Shown: positions 8,932-19,110 of the stretch, piece after piece
Position numbering within the stretch: the stretch's first letter is position 1
Layout: each line of letters starts with the position of its first letter
Assembly: GCA_011033025.1 (NCBI GenBank)
Contig: WFMF01000025.1
Coordinates: 62,001-126,000, forward strand
From: Beroe forskalii
Lineage: Eukaryota > Ctenophora > Nuda > Beroida > Beroidae
Direction of reading: 5' to 3'
DNA length: 64,000 nucleotides
Translations under genes and position numbers: made by a program
The notes under the pieces: model-generated
The model's input: the letters and a program-made list of their open reading frames with translations, nothing else
What the model was told of the DNA's origin: nothing
Databases searched by the model: none

Positions 8932-11027
8932 ACCATCAGTCCTTACATTGGGAAAATTATGGAAAGGATTTTGGAATCCCGCATTAAGGTTCATTGCAAA
9001 TTAAATAACATTATTGATGATGCACAAGAAGGATTTCTCCCTGGAAGAAACACATCTCGTTACTTGTTCAAAATGTTATCATCCCTCCACGAAGCTAAAA
9101 GAAGAAAACTTACCACCTTCTTACTCCTAATTGACTTTGAAAAAGCGTTTGATAGTATTCCTATCCCTTGCCTTATCATAAAACTGTTTCATCATGGTAT
9201 CCAAGGGAAAATTCTAAAACTAATTCATTCCCTCTTGACAACAAGATCTGTAAGGCTGAAGTTCAATGGTTATGTCGGTCCAAATCGTAAGTGTGGGTCT
9301 ATAGGACTTCCCCAAGGAGCAGTACTATCACCACTGCTCTTCATCATCTATATTTCTGACCTGCTAGGATCAAAAAACCTTCCCATGGGACTATCAGAAT
9401 TTACAGAAAGTTTTAAGTATGCAGATGATGGAAGTGTCTCTGTTATAGGTAATAGTGCTGCAGAGTGTGCAAAATCAATGCAGAAAGTATGTACTTACAT
9501 CAACAATTGGTGCAAGCTATGGAGGTTGATTGTAAATTGTGATGAAGGAAAAACAGAAATTGTTATAATACGCCCTAAGAACCGCTCTGTGGATCTAACA
9601 CATGCTTCCCCAATATTTGTTGGCAATAAAAAGCTTTGCTATGTATCGAAAAGCAAAGTTTTAGGTGTTACAATTGATGAGAGCTTGAACTTTGAAAATC
9701 ATGCAAATTTGACACTAAGAAATTGCTGGCATGCTTGGTATCGAGTGACTGGCAACACCTCCAGGAAGCAAGGACTAAACAGTGCTACTCTATCATTGCT
9801 CTTCAAGACAATAGTTCTGACCAAGCTCATGTATGCAGCCCCAATTTGGTTACACAAAAGAAAAGATACTTTCAAAGATCTCTTAGCCAGAGCTACACTG
9901 AAGATTATTGGATCTCAGTTTCACCCACCAAAACAGCTGGGAAGTGTTCTCATTGGCCTCCCACCAGTTTCTGTTATCTTGAAAGTTGTTACAATAAAGT
10001 TTGTCCTAAAGGCTCTCACTCAACAGGATTCATTGACTTCTATGATAATACAAATTGAAGAAACACCTAATCATGAATTTTTCCCTCATATCCATGCTAC
10101 AAAGCTGTTTCTTCTATGGAAGTTCAAACAAAAAGGACAGGTTGGTGTACAGCCATCTATCAGAAGTATGTCGTTTACACAGTTACAAACAAATTGTTTT
10201 ATTTATGATGACCAATTGATGAAACTCTACCAATGCAAAGAATGGGATATCTTATTGAAAGAAGAAATTCATGGGCTTGTCAATTTGGATCCATACAGCA
10301 TTGAGCCATTACACACAAATGAAGAATTAGAATTGTTAGTAGATACCCAAACTATCATGAACTTCCCTCTAGTACAAAGATCTTATTCTCGGTATCAAAG
10401 TAGCATGTTGATGGACTTTTTACATGGGAGATGCCTCCGTTTTCAAAACTTTTTGTATTCTGTTATGAAATATGACAAAGGCTCCCATGTTCCAATGTGT
10501 TTAGAATGTTGCATTATGCCAGATTCAGCATATCACAAACTTTTTGAATGTCAGGAATATTGTGCTGAGATAATAGCTCTCAGAAATCATTTGTCCCCTG
10601 TACAAAGACTAGAAGTTAATTTTCATCTTGGAGTGATATTCAGTAATGACATGTCTATTCGAAAATCATTTCTTGATCTTGTTTTGTTAATATGCAAGGA
10701 CTCCTCATTTAAAGATGATTACCTTGTTGCAATGGACACACAGAATGATAATTTATAATGTACTGTATGAGTGTATACTGTATATTTTGGACTGCTATTT
10801 TGTATATTTAGCTACTATTTTATTTCAAAGGTATGGAAGTGAATTAGATTTCAACCTTTTTTTAAAAAAACTTTTTACACTTAATTTATTGTTGGTTTTA
10901 AAGCACGGTGTGCTATAGCATAATAGAATGTTATTAATACTTAATTGTTTTATATATTGTTCATTGGGCTCACAATAAGGAGCAGGTTATACTGTGTGTA
11001 TAACTAAGTAGATTAATTAATTAATTA
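8932..11027 (+). mobile_element. 5'-truncated LINE B (3' 2.1 kb)
   Basis: Nearly identical to the 3' part of the longer LINE B at 36645-38732. It begins at accatcagtccttac and ends in an (atta)n tail, with a 6-bp target duplication ttaaac at 8926-8931 and 11028-11033. It sits inside the LINE A fragment. Near identity between two copies 28 kb apart implies recent activity of the family. Confidence 0.93.
8935..10758 (+). CDS. LINE B ORF2 fragment: RT and C-terminal zinc motif
   Basis: Continuous open frame from the truncation point to a TAA at 10756-10758. It covers most of the RT: LIDFEKAFDSIP (motif A), GLPQGAVLSPLLFIIY (motif B), FKYADDGSVSV (motif C), then KSKVLGVTID, GLNSATLSLLFKTIVLTKLMYAAPIW and a C-terminal CLECCIMPDSAYHKLFEC Cys/His motif seen at the end of many Jockey/CR1-type ORF2 proteins. 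The endonuclease and the first part of the RT are missing. There is no start codon of its own; the few residues before ISPYIGKIME come from the host sequence. Unlike the longer copy, this frame is unbroken at the A-run near 10130. Confidence 0.88.
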   Translation: MSPYIGKIMERILESRIKVHCKLNNIIDDAQEGFLPGRNTSRYLFKMLSSLHEAKRRKLTTFLLLIDFEKAFDSIPIPCLIIKLFHHGIQGKILKLIHSLLTTRSVRLKFNGYVGPNRKCGSIGLPQGAVLSPLLFIIYISDLLGSKNLPMGLSEFTESFKYADDGSVSVIGNSAAECAKSMQKVCTYINNWCKLWRLIVNCDEGKTEIVIIRPKNRSVDLTHASPIFVGNKKLCYVSKSKVLGVTIDESLNFENHANLTLRNCWHAWYRVTGNTSRKQGLNSATLSLLFKTIVLTKLMYAAPIWLHKRKDTFKDLLARATLKIIGSQFHPPKQLGSVLIGLPPVSVILKVVTIKFVLKALTQQDSLTSMIIQIEETPNHEFFPHIHATKLFLLWKFKQKGQVGVQPSIRSMSFTQLQTNCFIYDDQLMKLYQCKEWDILLKEEIHGLVNLDPYSIEPLHTNEELELLVDTQTIMNFPLVQRSYSRYQSSMLMDFLHGRCLRFQNFLYSVMKYDKGSHVPMCLECCIMPDSAYHKLFECQEYCAEIIALRNHLSPVQRLEVNFHLGVIFSNDMSIRKSFLDLVLLICKDSSFKDDYLVAMDTQNDNL

Positions 11028-12348
11028 TTAAACATAAATTATATTGATGATGCTTTGTGAAATTGTGATACACTATTGGTGATGCACCTCTAGTGCTTTT
11101 ATTATTTAGCACATAAGTTGGCACACTTATCCGCATGGCATATGACGTGCACATGCACCGATCAAAAGATCCGTCAAAAGAATGCGCAAATTTCAACACA
11201 AATTCAATTAAATGCAAATATAAATATTGTACGTGAACTGTAATTTGTGCGTTTTTCAACGGATCTTTCAATTTCAATCGTTCAAAGTGCAGAAACTGTC
11301 ACATGTGTCAATACCTTTCTACATCAGTAATGTTACTTTATTGTATGTTCTATTGTTATATGTTGTGGCTATAAATTAGCACATTTCCAAAAGAGCAAAT
11401 TTCATTCTTAGCCTAGTTGCTTGATGCTGGTTATAATATATCTTTCATGATTTTCTTGCCTACTGTTGCTTATACCAAAGGGGTTGTACATTTATGGAGT
11501 TTTAGATAAGGTGTCGATTTAGCTTGTTGCACTAGTATGATGTACTTTTTAACTCAATAACACTACAAATTACAATCAATTTTAAAAATGTTGTGTAACA
11601 CTATGTTGAGTTCCTGAAGAAGAGATATTTTATCTTGAAACTGTCAGTAGAATAGTGGTTCATGGTGTGTGGGTTTGATTTCATTATTGAGATTTCTGTT
11701 TCACTGCATCCATCTGTGCAGCAGAAGAGGAAGTGGCAGTCGTGCGAGCAGATTTGGGAAGCTGAAGAGGGTCTTTGACAAAAGGTCAGGATGTTGAGTG
11801 GGTTGCTGTTGTTCCAGTTTGTTCAGGATGAGCTCTGTTTGGTTGTAAAGAGGTGGGGCAGTGCCAAGAACAAGGTTTTTAGGGTAAAGTTTCATTGTTG
11901 ACTTGACACACTGCACTCCATTTACAACCATGACAGTCCTCTTCTGAATGGAGCTGAAGGACTTTGAGGGAGACCAGGACACCCCTGCTTTCCATCTCCT
12001 TTTTCTGTTTGTTGGAAGTCTTTTGGTTTGGAGAGTGAAAGACAGGGTGATGGAAGGGATTGAACAGGGTACATGATCCATGAGCTGACAGGAGAAGTTT
12101 CCATGATGAACTTTACTATGTTAGCGGAAGTCCAAATTAGGTCTGGTGACGACCATGGGTTTACAATGCCAAGGGGTGGGAACTGGAATGATATTTTAAG
12201 ATCAGTCAGGGTTTATATACTTGTTTTCCTGACATCACTTATCACATCAGACCTATGATACTCAATCATGAGACCTGTCAGTAATGAGATAACCCAATCC
12301 ACCCATGGACAAATATAAATGTTTCTACAATGATACATTCACCATATG

Positions 12349-13880
12349 TAACTTTGAGTGTTAACTCATTTACTGGTCCCAAAAGACTGTGCAAACTAAT
12401 AGGTGTCCCTCAAGGTTCCATACTGTCCCCCATTCTCTTCATTGTGTTCATATCAGACCTCCTCAGACCAGGAAACTTACCTTCTCAAGTTGCTGCATTT
12501 ACACAAACATTTAAATTTGCTGATGATGGGAGTATAATTGTAGTCAGCTCTGATATATTGGATGCTATAGACAAAATGCAGATTGTAGCTAATTATATAG
12601 CTGAATGGTGCAGCATTTGGAGATTATGTATAAACTGTTCCAAAGACAAAACAGAAGTTATCATCATTGACCCTTATTTTTCATCACACAATAGCAAAGG
12701 ACTTCCTAAGATTTCCATCGGAAAGGAATTGCTCCATTATGTGCAGAAGAGTAAAGTACTTGGAGTCATTTTGGATGAAGATCTGTCGTTTGTGCAGCAT
12801 GCAAGATACACCCTGAAGAATGTTTCATATTATTGGCAAAAACTCGCAGATGACACATCTAGGATAAGAGGGCTCAATACATCTGCTCTTATTTTACTTT
12901 TTAAGACCATAATCATAACCAAAATCCTGTATGCTTCACCAATATGGCTGAATGGTAACCTAGACTTGTTTAAAAAGTTCATGGCTAAGTCGTTGCTTCG
13001 AATAACTGGAGCACAGTATTACCCTTCTAATGAACTAGCAAGACTGATCACTGGAATCCCCTCTTTAGAAGATCTACACAAAAGAGTGGTCATTAAGTTT
13101 GTTCTGAAGAGTTTATTCCAAGCAGATGATCTAACTGGTTGCTTGTTGCAAATAGAAGAAAGTAGAGGCCACTCTTTCTATGAGCACACAAGTATCACAA
13201 AGATGTTTCTTCAGAGAAAATTCAATGTTTCTGAAAACAGAAGGATGAAACAAGTTACTCTGGCATCATACAAAAAGGAACAGCTTATCTACAAAAAAGA
13301 TGAAGTACTCAAGTTTATCTGCCACTTGTGGGATAATTATCTTTGTGAAAACATGCATACTATCTGCAAGGCTGATCCCTTCTGCATAGAAAATGATGAA
13401 AAATTTGAGTGGCTCAAAACATACATTGATTCCTTCCAAGCTATTCAATCAATAATATTCACCTGAGATAGCTCAAGAATAATGGACACACATGTTGCTG
13501 ACTTTATTCATGGCCACTGTTTAAGGTTCCAAGACTTTATGTATTCAGTTTTGAAAGCAGACAAGGGCGTGGATATTCATTTATGTCTTGAATGTGGTTC
13601 ATTGCCGGATTCCCCTTCTCATCAGATTTTAGAATGTTCAAATTATCAATCAGTTCACAGAGATGCTCTTTCATCAATCAGGAAATTTGAAACCAACTTT
13701 CACATCCCTCTCATTTTTAATAAAGAAGATGAAACTAATAGGACAATCATTCAGCTCCATGATCAACTTGGATTGTCATTGAAACTCAGTGAAGCAGAAC
13801 TAAGCAGATTAAACTTTAAAAAGCAAGTGGAATTCATATGTGCCACCTCTCAGTTTGGGGACCAGCTTCTCTCATCATGA
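12349..13880 (+). CDS. LINE C ORF2 fragment (RT C-terminal part)
   Basis: One reading frame from the truncation point to 13880, interrupted by a single in-frame TGA at 13464-13466. Recognisable parts: IGVPQGSILSPILFIVFISD (motif B), FKFADDGSIIVV (motif C, Phe-Ala-Asp-Asp), SKVLGVILDED, ALILLFKTIIITKILYASPIW, and after the stop HGHCLRFQDF and CLECGSLPDSPSHQILEC, the C-terminal Cys/His motif. Motif A and the endonuclease are lost by 5' truncation, so the piece is inactive. Confidence 0.85.
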
Positions 13881-14259
13881 ACTAATTCAGTACCTATCTG
13901 TTGTGCGACTTTGAGTTTGAACAAACACTTCAGCTGGCAAAAAAAAGACAATATGTTCAAGATATTATGATAATGCCATAATATTTCAGTTATGAGTCAA
14001 TTGCTTTTAAACCTTCATTAAGTACCTGTGTTTCATAAGTGCTATTATGAGGTATAATCCAATGTTTACCACCAGAAATTTGGACGTTTGTCAATTGATT
14101 ATGATATCTCATCTCATTTTTCCCTACAATTAGAGGGCATGTGTCACAGTTTTTAGTTTACCTATTTATTTTTAATTTTAATTTATTAAGTTATTTTAAA
14201 TTATTAAGTTTTTAAAGGTGACACATTGTGTGTATATTTAGAAGTAATTAATTAATTAA
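12349..14259 (+). mobile_element. LINE C: diverged relative of LINE B, 5'-truncated
   Basis: An 11-bp target duplication ttcaccatatg brackets the insertion (12338-12348 and 14260-14270). It ends in (atta)n like LINE B. The right copy lacks it at the homologous site, where a Helitron sits instead (51554-51852). The protein is similar in layout to LINE B but clearly diverged, so it is a separate subfamily. Confidence 0.92.
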
Positions 14260-14289
14260 TTCACCATATGTCAGCCTCTTTTACTGGTA

Positions 14290-14747
14290 ACATGACATGA
14301 ACAACCCTGACTGGCCAACTTGCTATGTGATCCTATCCCTCCCTTTCCATTGATTGTATCACAAATGAATTGAATGGAGAATCCAGTGCTGAATCATGGG
14401 GAGGAGTGTAACAGCATCCTGTTTGTTGTTAGGGCAGGTGAGGAGGCAACACTGAGAGGTTTTCCTGTTGTCTGCTCCAATGACCCACTGTCCCTCCTGG
14501 TGGGCTCCTTTGTTGTTCTTCCTCTTCCAAATTTAGCATTTTCTATCTCAACCATCACTCCAGGACCTCCAAGGGGTATGGAATTGACAGCAAGCCAGTC
14601 TAAAACTCTGGTGTGAATGTAGATCCTCCAGTCACAGTGTTCTCCAACAACCCAATCGGTTGTGAGATGACGGTGTTGGTCATGCACTTGATACTGGTTT
14701 AGAAGAGGAAAGTGAGAAACTGCTGCATGGAGAACTATAGAGGGCAC
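14290..14747 (-). pseudogene. ISXO2/IS1595-like transposase remnant, left copy
   Basis: The minus strand encodes LTTDWVVGEHCDWRIYIHTR, then a conserved GGPGVMVEIENAKFGRGR block, the first catalytic region of the ISXO2-like (DDE_Tnp_IS1595, Merlin-related) domain. In the next frame it continues GQWVIGADNRKTSQCCLL and AVTLLPMIQHWI, which matches the family order (EGQWVFGG..., TLLPIIQ). One frameshift lies between the two blocks and is shared by the right copy, so the gene was dead before the copies separated. The downstream part, with the other catalytic acids, was not found. Confidence 0.65.
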
Positions 14748-14873
14748 TATCTGACCTAATGTTCCTGAACTTCCAGCAGAGAGTGCAGTGCCATATCATT
14801 ATATTTGGACAAAATTTAGGAGGAGGACAAAGTTGAGGGGGAAGAGGGGGCTGAGGGGGTACTGAGGTATTAT

Positions 14874-15649
14874 ACCTTAGTGGTAGAAATTAAGAAGTGT
14901 ACTATTTAAGGTAGTAAGCAATTTTACTGTCTTAAATAGTACACTCCTTAAATTCTACAAATCTTAATTTCTACATACCTTAATTTGTACAACACCAAAA
15001 TTTAAGAAAATTTTGTTAAAGTAAAGATTTGTACATCTATATTCTATACATATCTTTTCTTTCACTACAATATTAAGGCATTATATTTTCTCTCAATACA
15101 GGTTCAGAATTTTTCAGCGAAAGCATCCGTTGCAGACAAAATCAAATTTGATATGATAAACAATTATCAATGGATAAAAATTATAGGCATTTCTTCGGCT
15201 TTTACGTCTTCCTGCACATCTTCCATATCTTCCACCTCAAGCCCAATAAATCCATCTTCGATATCTTCGATGTTTTCATCAGGAAACAAGGCCTTCAAAA
15301 TTTCAGCAGAATCATCGGCCAATCTTTCATCAAACGGAGGCAGTCAAACATTGCAAAGAACATGGTGTTGACTCTAGGATGCTCATTGACCCGTTTGCTA
15401 ATCTGTTTCTCTAGAACGCCTAGCTTTACTTTTGTCTATATTTCATAGATCCCAAATAAATTGAATTCAGTGAAAAAATCTGCCCTCTTCTTGTTTTCAC
15501 ATCGGTATTTTTTGTTAAAATTGGTGAAACGACGTGAAATTAAGTCCTAGAATTGCCTGATTTTTGTAGAAATTTTACTGCCTTAATTAGTACACTTCTT
15601 AATTAGTACGTCCTTAATAAATACACATCTTAATTTCTACCACTAAGGT
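14874..15649. mobile_element. 776-bp TIR element with AT-rich interior
   Basis: The ends are inverted: accttagtggtagaaatta at 14874-14892 and its complement at 15631-15649. Subterminal repeats of the type cttaaatagtacact / ttagtacacttcttaa occur at both ends. It is absent from the right copy, where tgaggtattcatg is continuous (53140-53152). I could not read a clean target duplication. A short frame inside has no recognisable domain. Non-autonomous DNA transposon, superfamily unknown. Confidence 0.75.
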
Positions 15650-15839
15650 AATGCAAGAAGGGCTGCTTAATCTCCCTGTCTCCATCATGTGAGGCAGGGA
15701 GATTGAGCTGGGGGGACCTTCAGGGCTCAGTGAAGGCATAGAGGGTTATATACTGAATATAAGGAGGGTAGAAGATGGGAGGCAGGAAGTGGGGCTGACA
15801 GATTACTGTGTTGAAGAAATTGATATTAGTGGTGGTATG

Positions 15840-16885
15840 TGTTGTAAGCGTGCGCGTGGGCCTAATAAAGCTCAAATTTGATTGTATAAATTTGTATCAA
15901 CTTTCAAGAATCACAACAAAGCGAAACACTTTTATAACTTCTGAAAGAGATATGGAGTAAAGTATTCAACAAGTATATTCTTATAGTATTATCAAATCAC
16001 TGAACTTCCACCGTGATCTGAGTGTGTGATTGTGTCTCGGTGATCTCAGTGAACTCAACTGTGAATCTATAATATCAATCTGAATAGTTCAAATCAATGT
16101 ACCCTTTAATATCAAATCAATTCGGCACACGAATTGCACTCACTTCACACTTCTATTCACTCACACTTAAATTCACAATTGATGAATTTACACTGATGAC
16201 TTCTGATGATTCTTGGATGTAGATGAATTGAAGGATTCCTTATTCCCACGTTACTAGGATGGGATCGTACAAACTGTATTCTTCAAAGGATAACAGAAAC
16301 CGAATCTGTACTGAATCAAACTGAATCGAAACGAACCTGGGAAAAACGAAAGCATATCAGCTAGGAAAGATATCTATCAGATATCCCAGAAAGGAACGAA
16401 CAAACATACGAACAAAATACTAACTACGTCCTAACTACTATCAACTTACTAGCTACTTAACTTACTGGCTACTTACCGTCAACTCCCGACAGACTTCTCC
16501 TTGATAGTCCTCCAAACGATGCCAGTACCTCACAGCTCCCTCTGGCTGCTTCACTCAGCTACAGTAGCAAGTTCCTCGCACTCTCCTGCTTCACTTCGCT
16601 TCTAAGGTGTCAGTACCTCGCAGCTTGTCTCTCACTGCTTCACTCGACTTCACTAGTGTCAGTACCTCACAGCCTGTCTACTGCTGCTTCACTCGACTTC
16701 CACCAGCTGCCCTTCACTGGTGCTCTCACAACTGTACTGTCAGAGTCCAACGGTTCCTCATCATCATGTCATTAGACTTAGCTAAGGAGTAATAGGTTAA
16801 GTATAATTTATTACAGGACATATTCTTCAGATCATCACAAATCATAAATTACATTTCACTTTATATCATCAGAAATATCCTAACA
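15840..16885. mobile_element. Solo LTR (1046 bp)
   Basis: Begins TGTTG and ends TAACA, the inverted TG...CA termini of LTRs, with a 5-bp target duplication gtatg (15835-15839, 16886-16890). The right copy has the uninterrupted site (gtggtggtatgggcc, 53326-53340). No internal retroviral or retrotransposon coding region is present, so this is a fossil left by recombination between two LTRs. Five-base duplication fits Gypsy or BEL families; which one is not decided. Confidence 0.85.
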
Positions 16886-17735
16886 GTATGGGCCTAATAT
16901 AAGGGCCCTGGAATGGGAGGGCGAGTTGATGTTACTGGCTTCAAGGTCTTGGAGTTGCCATGCCAGGGTCAAGTAGGTTGATAGAAATTCTATCAAAAGT
17001 GAACAAAATAGACATCACAATTGCTCATCTTTATCAATCCTTGGCAGTCTTGAACTATTCCGACACAGCCCGCTGGCCGGCCAGCTAGCCAACCAGCTAG
17101 CCGGTTAGCCAGCCGGCTGGCCGGTCGGCTAGCCGGCGGGTCAGCCGGCGGGTCAGCCGGTGAGCCAACTGGCTAGCCGGCTGGCTAGTCAATCAGCCGG
17201 TCAGCTAGCCGGCCGGCTTGCCAGTGAGCCAACTGGCTTGCCGACCGGCCAGCTGGTTAGCCGGCTGGCTACCCCCTACTCCAACACTCCTTTGCCTTCC
17301 TTCTCCAAACCTTCATTTGCCTTCCTTATCGGGCGAAATATCCGAAATCAGCTTATTCAAATTTTCAGGACTGCCTCTCAATCGGTGCATTAGTGGGTTA
17401 ACATATTCTCGTGGTATACCTACGTATCTAGCGTCATGTAATGCCTTATCAAGATAAGAACATCGCTCTCCTACTTGTGATCGCATTCACTTACGTGTCT
17501 TACGTGAAGATGCCTCATCACATTATCTGAACCGAATAGTAGCCAACTGAATGTGTGCAAGGTCTCATCCCATCGCATCTCGTTAAGGATCCCATATCTC
17601 GCCATATGAATGGTCTCGTATCACATCACCTCTCGTTAATGAAAGGCGTTATGGTGTCACATGATCACCGCCCTCCCTGCATAAATAGCTTGGCGGAGGG
17701 TTCTGTTTATCCAGTTTCTCTATGACAAGACCACA

Positions 17736-18047
17736 TCAAAGACGAACACAGTTCCAGAAAAAGATGTTGGAGAAGGCGTGGAGGAGCCAGATGAACTGCG
17801 TGAAGGTTATGTTCTGCTGATCCAGGATGGAATTGTGTCTGATTGAGCGGTATACTCCACAGCTAGGGCATCTCCAGCAGGAACCATCTCTGTAGCGGGT
17901 TGCAGAACAGGAAGTCCACGTCATCTGGGCATTGCAGTTGGTACAGAGGGAGGAAGAAGGGATCACACCTCTGTTTCTGCAGAAGATCTGGATGTCTGCT
18001 TCACTGGAGGTTAGTAGCTGTAGAACAGATGAGTTGAAACAAGCCAT
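17736..18047 (-). CDS. ISXO2-type transposase N-terminal zinc ribbon (fragment)
   Basis: The 103-residue frame reads FCRNRGVIPSSSLCTNCNAQ, then WRCPSCGVYRSIRHNSILDQ and FTQFIWLLHAF. The two CxxC pairs with WRCPSCG and a basic R-S-x-R-x-x-S motif, followed by a hydrophobic helix, are the usual front end of IS1595/ISXO2-like transposases. It stops shortly before the inverted end of the element, and no DDE domain follows, so the protein is a remnant or an internally deleted version. The ATG at 18045-18047 is near the start expected for this family. Confidence 0.65.
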   Translation of the reverse strand: MACFNSSVLQLLTSSEADIQIFCRNRGVIPSSSLCTNCNAQMTWTSCSATRYRDGSCWRCPSCGVYRSIRHNSILDQQNITFTQFIWLLHAFSNIFFWNCVRL

Positions 18048-19032
18048 GATGAACTGATGATAAATGGTCAGAAAGTCCTCTATTTAAGGGTACAAATGTC
18101 CTATTCGTCTTGAAGCGACGTGACCATGCAATAACAGGGTAGGAGACAATCTATGAAGTATTGCATTGAATGTAGTCCTAATCAGTCCGTGTCACATGAG
18201 ATACGTAAGTGACCAATGTTCCCAGTGGCATAAAGTAGGGAATGAGGGAATGGCAAGCCTAGCCAAATTTTGGGAAAGAATCTGTGAAATCGGACTCAAA
18301 AAGCCAAATTCACGGAATAGAAAATCAGATTAAATATTTTTTGTGACTGTTCGATTGTACGCCGCGCACTGCCTCACTGTGACTCATCGACTTCGAAAAA
18401 AATTATTTTATAAAGGAGCAGCCTTTTGCGCCAATTTCCAATTAGTGGAACGCCGCGCTTCCCGAACCAGCCATTAAATTCCCAGCCCAGCCGGCTGGTT
18501 GGGGAATGTAGTGGCTGGTTTGGGGAATCTACAGATTCCTAAAAATCCCGACATATGACAAACTTCCCGGCTGTTTTAACGATTTGGAAGGTGTGGGCAG
18601 ACTATTTTTGCGATCTTTTTGTGACTTTTTTATATGCCAGTCTGAACTTTGGGCAGTTCAAGGAAATGGAAAGGTTTTTTTGCCATGGATCGAAGCCCCT
18701 GCTTATTAAGAACTTTAAATAAACGCTTTCATGGATTTATCAAATCTTTAGCATGGTTTAAACTACGGAAGACAGATTTAGAGTGGCAGATATTGTGCAA
18801 TACATAGTGTAATATGATTATTCATACTAGATAGATATTAAACACCCTGTACATGTCATGATTCACGACTTTTGCTTCCAGGCTGCTTAAAACACACTCT
18901 CACACACACACACACTCAATACACAATATTCTGCTAGAAAGTGTCTGAAATGGTTTCTTGAGTCACTTTAAGCAACTCACTAATAACGTGCCGTGTTATA
19001 AATATATCACGTAAAATTGTTAATTACACCAT

Positions 19033-19110
19033 GAGAATTTAGCCGAGTGGTATAACGTAGCGATATGCGTGCAGAGTATAGGAGTTCAAATCCAGGACGA
19101 CGCACTTTTT
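19033..19110 (+). ncRNA. tRNA(Cys)-like sequence with pol III boxes
   Basis: Box A TAGCCGAGTGG (19040-19050), box B AGTTCAAATCC (19083-19093) and a TTTTT stop (19106-19110). A 5-bp anticodon stem (tatgc/gtata) closes a 7-base loop gtgcaga with anticodon GCA. The T-stem pairs poorly and no matching acceptor arm is visible, so it is a tRNA-derived SINE head or tRNA pseudogene, not a working tRNA. It lies inside the Merlin-like element. Confidence 0.4.

Larger units (their letters stand above)
8643..11100 (+). mobile_element. 5'-truncated 3' end of LINE A, interrupted by LINE B fragment
   Basis: 8643-8931 and 11034-11100 together are the reverse complement of the LINE A 3' region (about 3700-4050). 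The fragment is flanked by an 8-bp target duplication attattta (8635-8642 and 11101-11108); the right copy has the single empty site at 48766-48773. It carries no coding sequence of its own and was later split by the LINE B fragment. Confidence 0.88.

Noticed and set aside
11701-12104. Minus-strand frames, 126 and 60 codons, conserved at 50552-50955
   Set aside because: Conservation only reflects the recent duplication; substitutions show no clear codon bias and no domain is recognisable.
17064-17265. GGCTAGCC/GCCGGC array as an independent satellite or CRISPR-like array
   Set aside because: Repeats are contiguous, degenerate and mirrored at the other end of a transposon with target duplications.
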